A stretch of DNA of 64,000 bases. It comes from Cyathus striatus (Eukaryota; Basidiomycota; Agaricomycetes; Agaricales; Nidulariaceae). The position numbers were made by a program, and so were the translations under genes. The notes under the pieces were generated by a model. The model was not told where the DNA came from. It made no database searches and saw only the letters and a program-made list of their open reading frames with translations. The stretch lies in assembly GCA_025738555.1 (NCBI GenBank), contig JAOVFP010000021.1, forward strand, positions 372,001-436,000, read 5' to 3'. Positions 1 to 11,085 of the stretch are shown piece by piece (the first letter of the stretch is position 1; every line of letters begins with the position of its first letter).

Positions 1-2080
1 GGTGCTGCACTGAGTAGTGCAAGCAGTCGGCAAGCTTCAGCTTTTGTTACAATAAAGTTCTGGTTGGGACTTTTATCGTACAAGTCCGATAGTCACGTGA
101 TTTACAAGTTTAAAGAACGAATAGACCAGTTTATCGAGTTCGAGTCTATTCACGAGCTCTTAAGTTGTTTAGACTTAAGTACGAGTGAGGTGAATGAATC
201 AAGTAAAGCTAGTTCGATTTAAGCTGAAGCTTGAGCTCTACAGCCCAAGTTACTACTGTTTAAATACAAACAAGTTCATACTAATAATAAGTAGAAATGT
301 AACCAAATAAGTAAAGATACTGCGCATTGACTGTGCATTACTGCGGCGCAGTAAGAAGGAAGAAAGTTATACTAAGTAAGGTAAATAACTCGAGATGAGT
401 CAAAAATAAGTGACAGTCGTGTAAGTAAAGAGGAAGTGTGTTTGGTATCAAGGATGATACCAAACAAGCTATTGAAATGTAAAGAAAACATATGTAAATA
501 GAATAAAGTAAAGAAAATCGTAACAATTAAGGAAGTCTGTTACACTGTGCCTGCCAAATCATACTCAACTTCCAAATAATCTTTTCCAGCTTGCAGGCAC
601 ATTGGAAATTCTGTTCGAAAATGAACACCAACTCGAGACCATAGATGAAGCAATCTCAGTTATGGAACAGTGAAATGGGTAGTTGTATTCTAGAGGTGTA
701 TGCTGCTATAGTTACACAGCAAAATCACTTCTAACTTGTACAAAATTCCAAAAATGTGAGTGATGGGTAAGGTAGTGCTCCTTTTTATATCAATTGTATC
801 TTTAAGTTCACTTTTCAATCCCAAATGAATTGAAATAATAATGATTTATTGGAAGAGAAGAAGTAATACACTCTGTACTACTCCAAAATTGCAAGAACCT
901 AATTAACACTTCTTGTGTTAACTTAAATCCTTAAAAACTGGTTGAAAGCAACCTTTTGCTTTCCTTGAAATTGCTTTTACTCAAAGTCTCAAATACTAGA
1001 CCCTCACTGGAGCCTCAGTCCTTTGCACTTTGTAATAAATCCCACAAGATTCCAATAAAATCACTTTAAATTACTTTGAAACAACAAGACCTAAACCACT
1101 ACCCTATACCTATGTACTGGGCAAGAAAGGCACAATGCTGCTTCCTTTTCTACCCTCTAATGTACCTAGTTATATACAGAATTGAAAGACATATTACAAA
1201 GCAGGTTCTCAAATCATAAATACCAAATATGTACAGTGAAACAGATGAAACACACTACTCCTATCTATGATTCCTATCATCATTGTTCTTGATAATAATA
1301 TTACCCAGGTCCAGGCTGTGAAGCACTGCCATTACTCATTCTATATCAATCTATCATGTTTCAAGGTCTTAGATGCCCCTATCAATGATATCTCTGGTGG
1401 ATAAGCATCCTTTCCCATGTATGATTGATCTTTCAGCCTGATATCAGCTGAAATCCTGTCCATTGCATTGATAATCATAGTCAATTAACATGTGTTTCTT
1501 TCTAGCTTTAGGACGAGCCTAAGATCACCCATTTTCATGGAGATTTGACCTCTGTATGCCTTCCATAACATGCACTGATCATCCCATTATTATAATTTAC
1601 CATTGATACAGTATATTACACTTGTTCTTTCGAGTATATTTCATTCGTTAGAAGTATGTATTACCCATAGACCAACATTAAAGTTCTGTAGAGTCTTGTA
1701 CTCTGAGTAATGCATAGCTTTCTTCATTAATATTCATTATATCATGTCTGACTACTTGTTTAATATCCTTCCTGTTGCCAAACAAACAATTATAGCGGTC
1801 TTAGAACTTAACAGACACCTGTATAAGTCATGTGACTGATGCTGAAGCGGTCCATTTTAATGATTATATTATCTTTCCTTTATTTCCAGGCTAGTGGTAG
1901 GTTGGACATTGAAGCACTTATAAGTATATTTGTAGGTGGTTTATGACTATTAATATTAAGTCAATGTGTTGGGTGCTTGCTATTGAATAGCAGTCCATGA
2001 ATCTTTATTTATTATATGGGCTTCCTCAATGTGTTCAGCTTTAATGCTGAAAATGATAAAAATGCACAATTTTATGCCTA
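1..2080. other. Unassigned AT-rich sequence
   Basis: I see no convincing gene, RNA or repeat here on either strand. Open frames are short and none resembles a known family. The last 200 bases may include more of the decayed TPR repeat region that begins just downstream, but similarity is too weak to claim. Confidence 0.4.
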
Positions 2081-2089
2081 AATGCATGA

Positions 2090-2517
2090 GTGGCATCACA
2101 ATGGGGAATAGATATCACTCCTGAAGGGAATGCTGGGTTGCCCTTGCTGCTTAATGTATTGGGAAACTTATTCTATGACTGCTACAATATTACCTGCAGC
2201 GATGACAACATTGAAAGGGCTGTTTCATTATATCACCAAGCTACACAGATGCCTGTTGGATCCCCATTACCATGTCTAGGCAGTGGAAAAAGTGGGGGAT
2301 GCTGTCTCTTCTTATGGACCTAGAGCAAGCTCTTCATGCATTCAAAATTATATATAATGATGTCATCCCACAATTGGCATGGATTGGACATACAATGGAA
2401 CAATGATATATCTTACTGGAAACTCTGGCAGACATTGTGAGCATGGCAACAGCTGTAGCCATCCAATTTGGACAACTTCACATGGCCATGGAGTGGTTAG
2501 AACAAGGTTGCTCAATA
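2090..2517 (+). pseudogene. TPR-CHAT gene, 5' fragment (TPR region)
   Basis: Decayed fragment of the large Agaricomycete TPR-CHAT family (tetratricopeptide repeats followed by a caspase-like CHAT domain; function in these fungi not established). The first frame reads like one TPR unit: DITPEGNAGLPLLLNVLGN, then ERAVSLYHQATQMP. After a frame change near 2285 it continues with ALHAFKIIYNDVIPQLAWIG, and ends with AMEWLEQGCSIL, the stretch that joins TPR to CHAT in this family. An in-frame TGA follows MEQ where the family has arginine, so CGA to TGA is likely. The gene stops at the inverted repeat of an insertion and resumes about 2.4 kb later. Family call is firm; it is clearly non-functional. 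Confidence 0.75.
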
Positions 2518-2522
2518 CTATT

Positions 2523-2559
2523 GTCAATCAGCACTTAGTGTTCATCAGGACTTAGTGTT
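2523..2559 (+). repeat. Terminal inverted repeat, left arm of 2.36-kb insertion
   Basis: Core of the left end, matching the reverse complement of 4840-4876 at 36 of 37 bases. The motif ACTTAGTGTT occurs twice, spaced by CATCAG. Confidence 0.75.
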
Positions 2560-3521
2560 GGGCATTTTTGACTGCCTTCCCAACTTTTATTTCTCTCGAA
2601 ACTTCACATATAATTATTCCTTACTTCAATAAACATGAATATTACTTTTTTTGTCAGTATGAGTTCATTTACTATATGTATGTTTTGGAAGTCATTGCGC
2701 TGGCTATATTACTATTACAGTGTCACAGGCGAAAGTTGATTTCACATAATGACATGAATACAGCTAAATCACTCAAAGATAGAAAAACAAACACTTAGAA
2801 AACTTAATAATACCTTAACAAACAACACTTAATATGCACTTCTATTTCACTATTAATCAGGAAAACCATACACAAGTAACTAATCAATACACTAACAAAT
2901 AAAGCTACATAAACACTAATAGTCCATCACCAATCAGAACAATTATACACAAACAAGTAACTACAATAACAGCTCATTATTAGTCAAGATAAACATACAC
3001 AAATATTTAGTCATACTACTGGACCAGCACTAATCAGAATAAACATCATCATACAAACAACTACACCAAGACTAATATGTACAAATAATTATACCCTGTA
3101 CAAAAATAAGAAAGCCTTTAGGTACAAATAAAAGAGCACCATTGTTCTCAAGAGCTATTAATAGCACAACCATTGTGCTAAATATACCCATTGTCTAAGA
3201 TGCTGACTCATGCATTCTAAATTGGAGAACAATGGAGAAAAGGATGACTCATACTTTCCCCAGTTGGAGAACAATGGGAAAGTAGGTGTGGGATATGATT
3301 AGTCAGCAGGAGGGTAAAAGGCATATAAGAAGGAGGATTTGGCCTGTAGAATTAACAACTTATACCTAGTTTACATTTATTTGTACCCCTTTGCAGTTGT
3401 AGCACACAACCCTTACCTACTAAATATAACCTATATACTTCCCCTCTACTCAGTACATGTATTGTCAGAGTCACATATAAAGTGTCAACAGTAAAGTGTG
3501 AAACTAATTTGTATTATTTGT

Positions 3522-3696
3522 GTCTACTCAGATAGTAAGGCACTGTATCTTCATAAAGTAACAGCAGCAGCAGCATCATATTTATGTCCACTCAGATAGT
3601 GAGGCACCATATCTTCATAAAGTAACAGCAGCAGTAGCAGCAGCAGCATTGTAATTGTGTCCACTCAGATAGTGAGGCACCACAGCTTTGTAAATT
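3522..3696. repeat. Imperfect tandem repeat, three units
   Basis: Three copies of a unit starting GTCYACTCAGATAGTRAGGC begin at 3522, 3585 and 3659. The first two also contain TCTTCATAAAGTAACAGC followed by a variable (CAG)n tract, so the trinucleotide run sits inside the longer unit. No coding sense is evident. Confidence 0.7.
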
Positions 3697-4839
3697 ATAT
3701 ATATACGCCCCAGTTGTGAAGTTAGGAGCAGAAATCATCAGGGACCTCAACTCCACTTCAACCTTCACCATAATAGTGACCTATACCTTCAGCCTACCCT
3801 TCACCTGCAAGCCCTTGCCACAATCCTAGTTGTTGTGCTTGCTATTCACCTGCTCTTTTAAACTTACCTACCCACCTCTACACTTAAATATACATTTGTG
3901 TTCATCATCAAACCTCTTGAGTTAAGGAGAATATCTACAAATAATATCCCCCAACACTCAGGTGCAAAGCACGAACAAAGTCACTTCCTGCTGACCACCT
4001 TAGATAATTATTATCTTAAACTGACAATGGCTGAGTGGAATTTCAATGACATGATCATTTTTTGATGGCATCAAACATCACATAACCTCATTTAAAGTTG
4101 ATGACACAACAGTGAGGAGTGCATCACAACTTGTGTAGGACACTGAGCACTTGGGCAGGCTCTCAAGCCTCTGGGAAATTATGGCTAGTGGCAGTTCACG
4201 AAGCCAAAGTTGTACATTTCATGACCCAAATTATGAGAAAAATATCTGGGCTGCAATTGCTGCAAAAAGGGATGGAACATATGAATTCTGGACAGAGGCT
4301 ACAACTTCATATCTAACTGGTCTCAATCATCCTTGGCATTCTCAGGAACCCTCAACATCGACATTCCAAGTTTCTTACAATAACCATCATTAGATATACC
4401 CTGATGCATTTGTTACACCACACAGTGTCCATGGTCCAGCTCTGAGAGCCATTACTTCAAAATCTAACAGTATGTTATCCAATTATGGACCTGATTCTGA
4501 TATACCTCATTATTATAGATCTATATAATTTCCTGGCCTCAGTAATGTGCATATCATGTCACAGTGTATATTTTGACAGTAAAATCTTTCTTTTCATTCT
4601 AATACAAATGTAAATATTGCTTGTACTTGTATTATAGGCTGTATATATAGTAATTAATGTATTCTAGGTATATAGTGGTATATAATTGTTCAATCTTTCA
4701 TCCGAAGTTGCATCTCAGACTCCAATCACCAACTTGCTGACAGTTGCTTTGTGTACACTTGTGACATGCAGTGTTCAGTTAGAAGTACCATCAAAGCTAT
4801 CAACAGAGTTCGAATACGAGGCAATGTCACAGCTGTGAC

Positions 4840-4876
4840 AACACTAAGTCCTGATGAACACTAAGTCCTGATTGAC
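4840..4876 (-). repeat. Terminal inverted repeat, right arm of 2.36-kb insertion
   Basis: Partner of 2523-2559. A 16-bp perfect palindrome, TGTCACAGCTGTGACA, lies immediately inside it at about 4825-4840. Confidence 0.75.
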
Positions 4877-4899
4877 GATAGCAGTATGGAACTAAGTTA

Positions 4900-6379
4900 A
4901 TAGTTTCCACTCACCCTTAGATGATCTTCAAAAAGTGAACCCAGCCCTTTGTATGGAACTAGAAAAGATTGGGATTGCATTGGAAGAAGCTAGTATGTGA
5001 ACAAATTCATCTGATTTGTTAGGAAGTAGTATGGCACACAATATCTCCATTCAAGATGACGTCCTTCGACATCAAGATCTTGCAAAGCAATGGGATTCAT
5101 TACTTTGTCAGGTTCACAGCATAAGTGGCTTTGAAGATTTTCTCTATCCAATACTGTTTCCTGAGCTGGTTCTGAAACTACCACCTTCTGGTCTAGTAAT
5201 AGTAGTTAATGTCAACCCATTTTCTTGTGATGCTTTGGTTCTTACCTGTAACACATCATTAGAGAGCCAGGCTAATATTGTCCCTGTCTGCTTGCCTCAA
5301 TTCTATGAGAGAGCAGTTATTCTTCATGAGAGATTATATAAACTACTCAATCTGAAGTCAGTTTGCACAAAAACTGCATGCACAGGTCACCCTGCTATAA
5401 ATGAGAAGGACCAATTTTCCATCAAGGAGCTCCTTTGGGAATTGTGGTATGAGATTGTGAAGCCCATTCTTGATGTGCTTAATCTAGAGGTAAGTAACCC
5501 TTTGGTTCCATGGGCATTACAATGAACATGAATATCACAGCCTACATCCGATCCCCCTTGAATATGGTGGTGCCCAACTGGTCCTCTTGCTTTTCTTCCT
5601 CTTCATGCCACTGATGATTACTACTACAATGATAAAACTCAAAATCCTGGATCAAATATCATGGAATATGTGATTTTGTCTTACACACCTACTATCACGG
5701 CTCTGACACAGAGTCTATCTAAGCACCATCAACAACAATATCAGGAGTTTAAGGGATTGCTTGCCGTCAGTGAGCCAGAAGCTCCCAGTTTTTCACCTAT
5801 CCAAGGTACAGCTCAAGAAAATATCATCCTGAAGCAGATATTTGGCTCATTTTCTCAAACATCCCATAGGCTGGAAAGAGTCGAAGCAACAGTGGAGAGG
5901 GTCTGGGATACCATGCCTTTGTAGAGCTGGATCCATCTCTCCTGCCACACTCTCCAGAACAACAGCCCTCTCAATAGTGCATTCTATCTCCATGATGGAC
6001 AGCTGTCCCTTAGAGATATAATTAAACAACCACTTCCTCATTCACAATTTGCATTCCTTTTGGCATGCGAGACCGGGAAGGGAGACAAAAGCTCTCCAAA
6101 GAAGCACTTCATCTTGCAGCAGGTATGCTAGTGGTGGGATATACCAGCGTCATTGCAACTATGTGGTCGATCAGTGACAACTATGCCCCGTGGGTTGCAG
6201 AAGATTTTTACTCATACATATTACAGAAAGAGAATGAGAGCTCCACAGAGTATAATTATCCAGATTGTACTAGAGCAGCGTCTGCACTTCATCATGCTAT
6301 AGGACACTTTTGGCTTCGGGTTGGCAATGACAAAGATGGCCTCTTGCTTTGGGTTCCATATATCCATGTAGGCATTTAG
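4900..6379 (+). pseudogene. TPR-CHAT gene, 3' fragment (CHAT protease-like domain)
   Basis: Continuation of the gene interrupted at 2518. It opens with SPLDDLQKVNPALCMELEK, the family's linker, then a 169-codon frame with HQDLAKQWDSLL, HSISGFEDFLYP and LVIVVNVNPFSCDALVL. After an intron-like or frameshifted gap near 5490-5640 it resumes with YVILSYTPTITALTQ and FKGLLAVSEPEAP. The CHAT dyad is visible: histidine in WIHLSCHT after 5930 and cysteine in FAFLLACETGKGD near 6063. The domain ends with HLAAGMLVVGYTSVIATMWS and VPYIHVG. It is broken by a TAG at 5923, a frameshift at about 6070-6100 and earlier stops. CHAT domains are caspase-related proteases; the partner in these fungi is unknown. 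Confidence 0.8.
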
Positions 6380-6559
6380 ACATTTAAATAAGTACCCATT
6401 TTTCATACTTTGGGTATACCCTGCATAAGTATGTGGTTCCTATAGAAGGTATCTTGCTTCAATCTAATTTTACGCTGATAGAACACTACCAACTTCTAGC
6501 AACTTTATCTACCTTTGAGTTTCACTAGATGTGCTGGCATGCTGCACTGTTCCGTGAAA

Positions 6560-7850
6560 GCACTCACCTTCACCAATGCCAAATTGAGTGCGGCTTTAAC
6601 TCAACTTCACTGTTAGCTAGTGATTCTACATGTCATCTTTTGTGGTCTCTGCCTGAGGCTTGAGCAAGAGATACTGAAAGGAGGCGCAATGTCTGCATGA
6701 TCATTATCACAAGAATGATGTTTGGACACGGTAACATGACCCTCCATCCAGGTGTAGACCTATGCAGCAACATTAGAAAATATCAGCAATGGCAGGGGGG
6801 GATTTGCACAGTCACAAGCAATATCAAAAACAGCGATCTGTGTTGCAGAGAATGATCAAGTACAAAGACATGACAGAAATACACTTCAAGGATGATATGT
6901 AGCAATACATTGAGTTCCAAGTGTTCAAGAGTATAATATAAGTTGGAGGTATCCTCCACAGCCTTCTCTGGCCTGTTAGCGAATCAGCCAATGCACCAGG
7001 AATATCAACAGCTCACCATAACACCAACACACACTACAAGACCTTCTTCCTCTTTGATGGCCTGACTGTTTTGTTCTCCACGCCTTGTAGTGACCTCCTC
7101 AAAGTAGTATTTTCCTACTTGCCCAATAACATGAGAAAAGCCAATAAACGAACCAACAGCAGAGGCTCTATCTGCAATGACTTGTTCAGGTCCTGCTGAG
7201 AAGCCTTTGAATGAGCTGACTTCTTGACAAGCATTTTGTTCTTAAGGCGAAGGAGTCGTATCTATGAAGTGTTAGCATTGTCACCTAGCACACGAAAGCC
7301 ACAGGATTACGGACCTGCTTGTTGTACTTGGTGTTCTCTTTCTTCAGCTGCTACAGCTCGAGCCCTTCATACTTCTGCTTGAGCTGCCAATGCATATCAC
7401 CCTCCCTCATCCACCATGCTACCGCTTCATCACATTCCCTCTCCTTTCGCTTCTGGCTTTTTCATTCTTTCGCTGCTAATTGCTTTTACATGTCAACTTC
7501 TCATCAAAGATGCACAATGTCATCAACTTTCATGGCTTGATTCTCTTTCATTCGAACGTCTTCCTCTTGTAGTGTAGAGCTTTCTTTCTTCAATTCGTTG
7601 CAGTTATTCAAGACTGGGGTGAGGCGTTCTTCCAGGCTTTTGCAGACTCGGGTAATCCTTCCCGCCCATCAACATGTTTAGAATGAAAGCATAAAGAGGG
7701 ACTATGAATGTACTCATCACCACTCCAGTGTGTGAGTGAGGAGAGAGAAAGTACCACCTCTTGAGAGTTTATATCTATGGTACCCCACCAATCCTTTGAA
7801 TTGTGTGGTGTGTGTACTGAATTGGGGTGGGGTCTCTTTGACAACAAGGG
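6560..7850 (-). pseudogene. Decayed unrecognised coding relic, partly coiled-coil
   Basis: Reading the minus strand gives discontinuous stretches rich in Glu, Lys and Gln, for example LQEEDVRMKENQAMKVDDIV at about 7590-7530 and AAEEREHQVQQAGP near 7340-7300, then SAVGSFIGFSHVIGQVGKYY near 7160-7100. These look like an old coiled-coil protein followed by a more conserved segment, with many stops and frame changes. I do not recognise the family. It could also be a transposon-derived ORF. Confidence 0.3.
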
Positions 7851-8310
7851 TATAATCGACCAATAGGACTAAGTAGATCATCATTGGTCTGCTGGTTACA
7901 CTGTTAGTGAGGAGCAATGTCATATTGTCCACTCCCACAACCATGCACTGATCACTATCTGGTACCCTTGACCTGGAATACTCCAAGGACACACTATACT
8001 CCAAGGCTCCTTACTGCACTTGAGGTTATAGCCTTCTGATTCATGGCTTGTCTCTAATTCCCCCTGGTTGGCCATAATGTTGATCTGTTATCAGCCAATA
8101 GGCAAATGTGGTAACCTACCCCTTTGGTGGTATCATTCAAGAACCTCAGGCCACAGGGTCATACCAAATATACCACATCAGCCTACCACTGCTTATCGGC
8201 CAATGAAGGTGAAAATGCAGCATCAAAGCCTATATATAGTCTGGCAACCTATACCATAAAAATTCCAAAATCCACCCTTGCCTTCAAAATACCAAGGATT
8301 CAAAGCAGAT

Positions 8311-9090
8311 ATGACATCCAGCAACCCAATGACTAAACCATTCGATTCATCTGGACAGTCTGCATCCACGTACAACACAAACATGTCCTTTGTATACTCT
8401 GCCACCTTCACTTCTCTGGTTCTGGACCTTCTAGCGACAATACCTGGAGAACAAATCCTGGACATGGGCTGCAGTAGTGGCAAGTTGACTATCCAGCTTG
8501 CAAAACTTGTCGAGCAGCAAGAAGGCAGGATAGCCATCAGCACAGACAACAGTGAAAGCATGGTATATCACATTTTGTCCTGCTCAGAACATGAACACTG
8601 ATGGGGTTTCAGATCCAAAAGAGCAGGAAAAACGGACTTAAACACACCTTCCTATGTGACACACATGCATTACAACTTCCAGATGAAATCTCCCAAATAA
8701 CCACAATGTTCAATGCGGTGTTCAGCAATGCAGCATTGCACTGGTGTAAACATGACCCTCTGGCTGTCATTGCAGGAATACGGCACATTCTAGAGACCGG
8801 AGGGAGGTTTGTTGGCAAGATGGGTGGTTTCATGAATTGCATAGGTGTATGGTGCATTGCCTCCAAGAAGCTGCAGCCTAACAATTAACCAGGTGTGCAC
8901 TCAGCGCTTCAAGAATCTCTGACATGCAGAGGTTATAATTTTAATGAACTGGATCCTTGGTATTTCCCATTGGCTGAAGACTACACAAAGGTCCATCAGT
9001 GCTCAAGCTATTGACATGATAACACTAACTGGTAACATAGCTGCTCGTTGCTGGGGGATTCAATGTAGAACACACAGCCTTGGTTCCACA
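8311..9090 (+). pseudogene. Class I SAM-dependent methyltransferase, copy 1 (broken)
   Basis: Best preserved of three tandem copies. The start at 8311 (MTSSNPMTKPFDSSGQSAST) gives the usual short N-terminus; an in-frame ATG also lies at 8278. Motif I, which binds S-adenosylmethionine, is visible as QILDMGCSSGKLTIQLAKLV. After a frame break around 8600 the sequence continues KHTFLCDTHALQLPDEIS, FNAVFSNAALHWCKHDPLAV and GGRFVGKMGGFMNCIGV, the middle part of this Agaricomycete family (trans-aconitate-methyltransferase-like fold; substrate unknown). After 8880 only scattered matches remain, such as DPWYFPLAEDYTKV. Breaks could partly be introns, but in-frame stops argue for a pseudogene. Confidence 0.65.
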
Positions 9091-9870
9091 TGTAACACCA
9101 CTACCAAGATAGCGGTCAGTATGGACAGCAGCAAAAGCATGGTATGTCACATTCTACCCTATTCAGAACATGAAAACGGACATGGTTCAAGATCCAAAAG
9201 AGCAAGGTGAATGGGCTCAAGCATGCCTTTGTATGTGATGTACACACATTACAACTTCCAGATGACATCTCCTGGATAACCATCATGTCTGACATGATGT
9301 TTAGCAATGTCATGTTGTACTGGTGTAAATGTGATCCTCGGGCTGTAATTGCAAGAGTATCATGCATTCTGAAGGCCAGAGGAAGATTTGTTGGTGAGAT
9401 GGGGGCTTCATGAACTCCATAGGTGTGTATTGCATTGCCTTTAAGTACATAGAGGCTAATGACCTAACCAGGTCTACACTCAGCGCTTCAAGAGTCTCTA
9501 AAGTGCAGAGGTTATGATTTCAAGTAGCTAGATCCTTGGTATTTCCCATTGGCTGAAGACTATACAAAGGTCAATTCAGTGCCCAAACTATCGATGTGGC
9601 ATAGCACTAACTGGTGACATAGTTGCTCGTTGCTGAAGATTTCAAGGTAGAGTATGTAGCCTTAGTTCCATGTGTAATGCCTCTGTGAACAGGGATCTAC
9701 AAGTGGCTACAGATGTTTGCAAGAGGATCTGTCTTTTGAAATTTCAAGGAAGAAGCGTATAAGATTTTGAGAGAAGTCGAGGATAAGCCACATATCAGTT
9801 GCCAGGATTCCAATGGGGGATGGGCAATGGTGTAAGTGAGGCTAAGATTTGTGGCAGTAAACCAGTAGTA
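9091..9870 (+). pseudogene. Class I methyltransferase, copy 2 (more decayed)
   Basis: Second tandem copy, lacking motif I. Recognisable stretches are MDSSKSM, then NGLKHAFVCDVHTLQLPDDI, MFSNVMLYWCKCDPRAV and ARGRFVGEMG. DPWYFPLAEDYTKV recurs near 9530. A C-terminal block absent from copy 1 survives at about 9770-9860, ISCQDSNGGWAMV followed by VRLRFVAV, which is the usual C-terminus of the family. Several in-frame stops. Confidence 0.6.
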
Positions 9871-10029
9871 GAATCAAAAGTATCATAATGATAAATGTCA
9901 ATTTGCAACAGTAAAGTAAGCTGCTATTGCATGAGAAAAAGAGAAACAATGGGCACATAAGATCCTAGAGTAAAAGAAAAGGGGTAAATGATGGCAGGCA
10001 CTGGATAAGGTAAAGTAAATTCATATGCA

Positions 10030-10470
10030 AGACAGGACACCAGGTGGCATTTGCACTGATGCACAAGTGATCCTTTGGCTGCCATTGCGGGAGCATGTCA
10101 CATTCTAAAGATCACAGGATGGTTCATTGATGAAGGTGGTTTGATGGACTTATACATATTATGTGTCTTCTCAAGTACAAATCCAAGATGACAGCAGAGA
10201 TTATCTGGGTGTGCGCTCAGCACCCCACAAACCTCTAAGGTGTGGAAGGTATAGGCTCCACCCACTGAAGACTATACAGATATCTCAGTTAAGTGCTCAA
10301 GTTATTGACATGGTATAGCACTGACTGGTAACATGGCTTCTCATTCCTGATAGCTCCAAGTTTGGGAATGCGACCTGAGTTCCATGCATACACCTCTACC
10401 AACAGTCATCCATGGCCACCTCCCATTTTCTGAAATATCAAGGAAGTTAGGTGAGAGGCCGCGAGTGCAA
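10030..10470 (+). pseudogene. Methyltransferase relic, copy 3 (fragment)
   Basis: DNA-level similarity to copies 1 and 2 persists: a segment matching the DPLAV...AG block near 10070, the GACTATAC stretch after CCACTGAAG near 10265, and GGTAACATGGCTTCTCATT near 10330. No frame is open. It is the third and most eroded unit of the tandem array. Confidence 0.5.
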
Positions 10471-10729
10471 GACTAAGTAAGACCAGCTTCTCTTCAAGGA
10501 TTCCAGTGGGAAGTGAACCAGATGTATGCAAAATACGATGTGGGTTGTAAAGCATGTAGATGTCAAAATTTGAGTACTTGAGTTCATATCTATGTTGGTG
10601 AACCTTTGATGTGGAACATTTATCACCTTGCTTGCCAAGGTTTCTCTGGAAGTGAAAATTGGGTTCACTTTTCGTGTTGCACATGTCAACTCCCATGTTT
10701 GCACATGCCTTTTGCACCAGCAGGTCCAA

Positions 10730-10742
10730 TACCAATCACCTA
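10730..10742. repeat. 13-bp direct repeat at left edge of E-A
   Basis: TACCAATCACCTA occurs here directly outside the left end of E-A and again at 27976-27988 directly outside its right end. Read as a target-site duplication; 13 bp is unusually long for a cut-and-paste element. Confidence 0.8.
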
Positions 10743-10810
10743 GACCAGAAGCTGGTCGGTTACGTGCAAGCACATGATATGAATGAATTGTGTTGATATA
10801 CTGACCAGTC
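10743..10810 (+). repeat. Hairpin end H5 (left terminus of E-A)
   Basis: The segment CTGGTCGGT near 10752 pairs with ACTGACCAG near 10800, making an imperfect hairpin. Read in reverse complement it aligns with H6 over its whole length, with 8 substitutions, all at CpG sites, and one 4-base gap. Confidence 0.7.
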
Positions 10811-10972
10811 CAACTTGTCGAATTTTAGCATACTAAACCTTACGTTCTTATCCACTTCCTTTTTTGGATTTTCGGAATGGCTCTGTCTCAACGTCACATC
10901 CCGACACTCTTCCCTCACTCCGTCCCCTCCTCTGTCCCCTCCTCTGTCCCTCATCTCTCCGTTCTCTTTGCT
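10804..10972 (+). repeat. E-A subterminal inverted repeat, left arm
   Basis: Pairs with 16354-16522 in inverse orientation over about 169 bp, including TTTTAGCATACTAAACC, a purine/pyrimidine tract with TGTCCCCTCC repeats, and CTCATCTCTCC. It ends about 110 bp before the helicase frame and probably contains that gene's promoter. Confidence 0.85.
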
Positions 10973-11085
10973 TATGTACCTTGTAGTTACTATCATCACT
11001 GTTTTCAATCATTATGAACATTGAACCTCAGAACATTACTTTGTCTGATATCTGAGAGCTTGCATGTATAGAAGAAGCAAGATAT

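Larger units (their letters stand above)
2518..4881. mobile_element. 2.36-kb insertion with 42-bp terminal inverted repeats
   Basis: Positions 2518-2559 and the reverse complement of 4840-4881 match at 40 of 42 bases. Each end contains the 9-mer CTTAGTGTT twice. The insertion separates the TPR part from the CHAT part of one pseudogene, so it is an insertion rather than host spacer. I do not see a clear target-site duplication and no transposase. The interior is AT-rich. An open stretch at 4151-4393 reads CTFHDPNYEKNIWAAIAAKR and on to LNHPWHSQEP, with an in-frame stop after about 80 codons, and I do not recognise it. Probably a non-autonomous DNA transposon. Confidence 0.65.

Noticed and set aside
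2556..3955. Possible solo LTR with TGTTGGG...CCCAACA ends and CTTAG/CTCAG flanks
   Set aside because: Its left edge overlaps the longer, much stronger terminal inverted repeat; the flanks differ by one base and no primer-binding site or partner LTR is seen.
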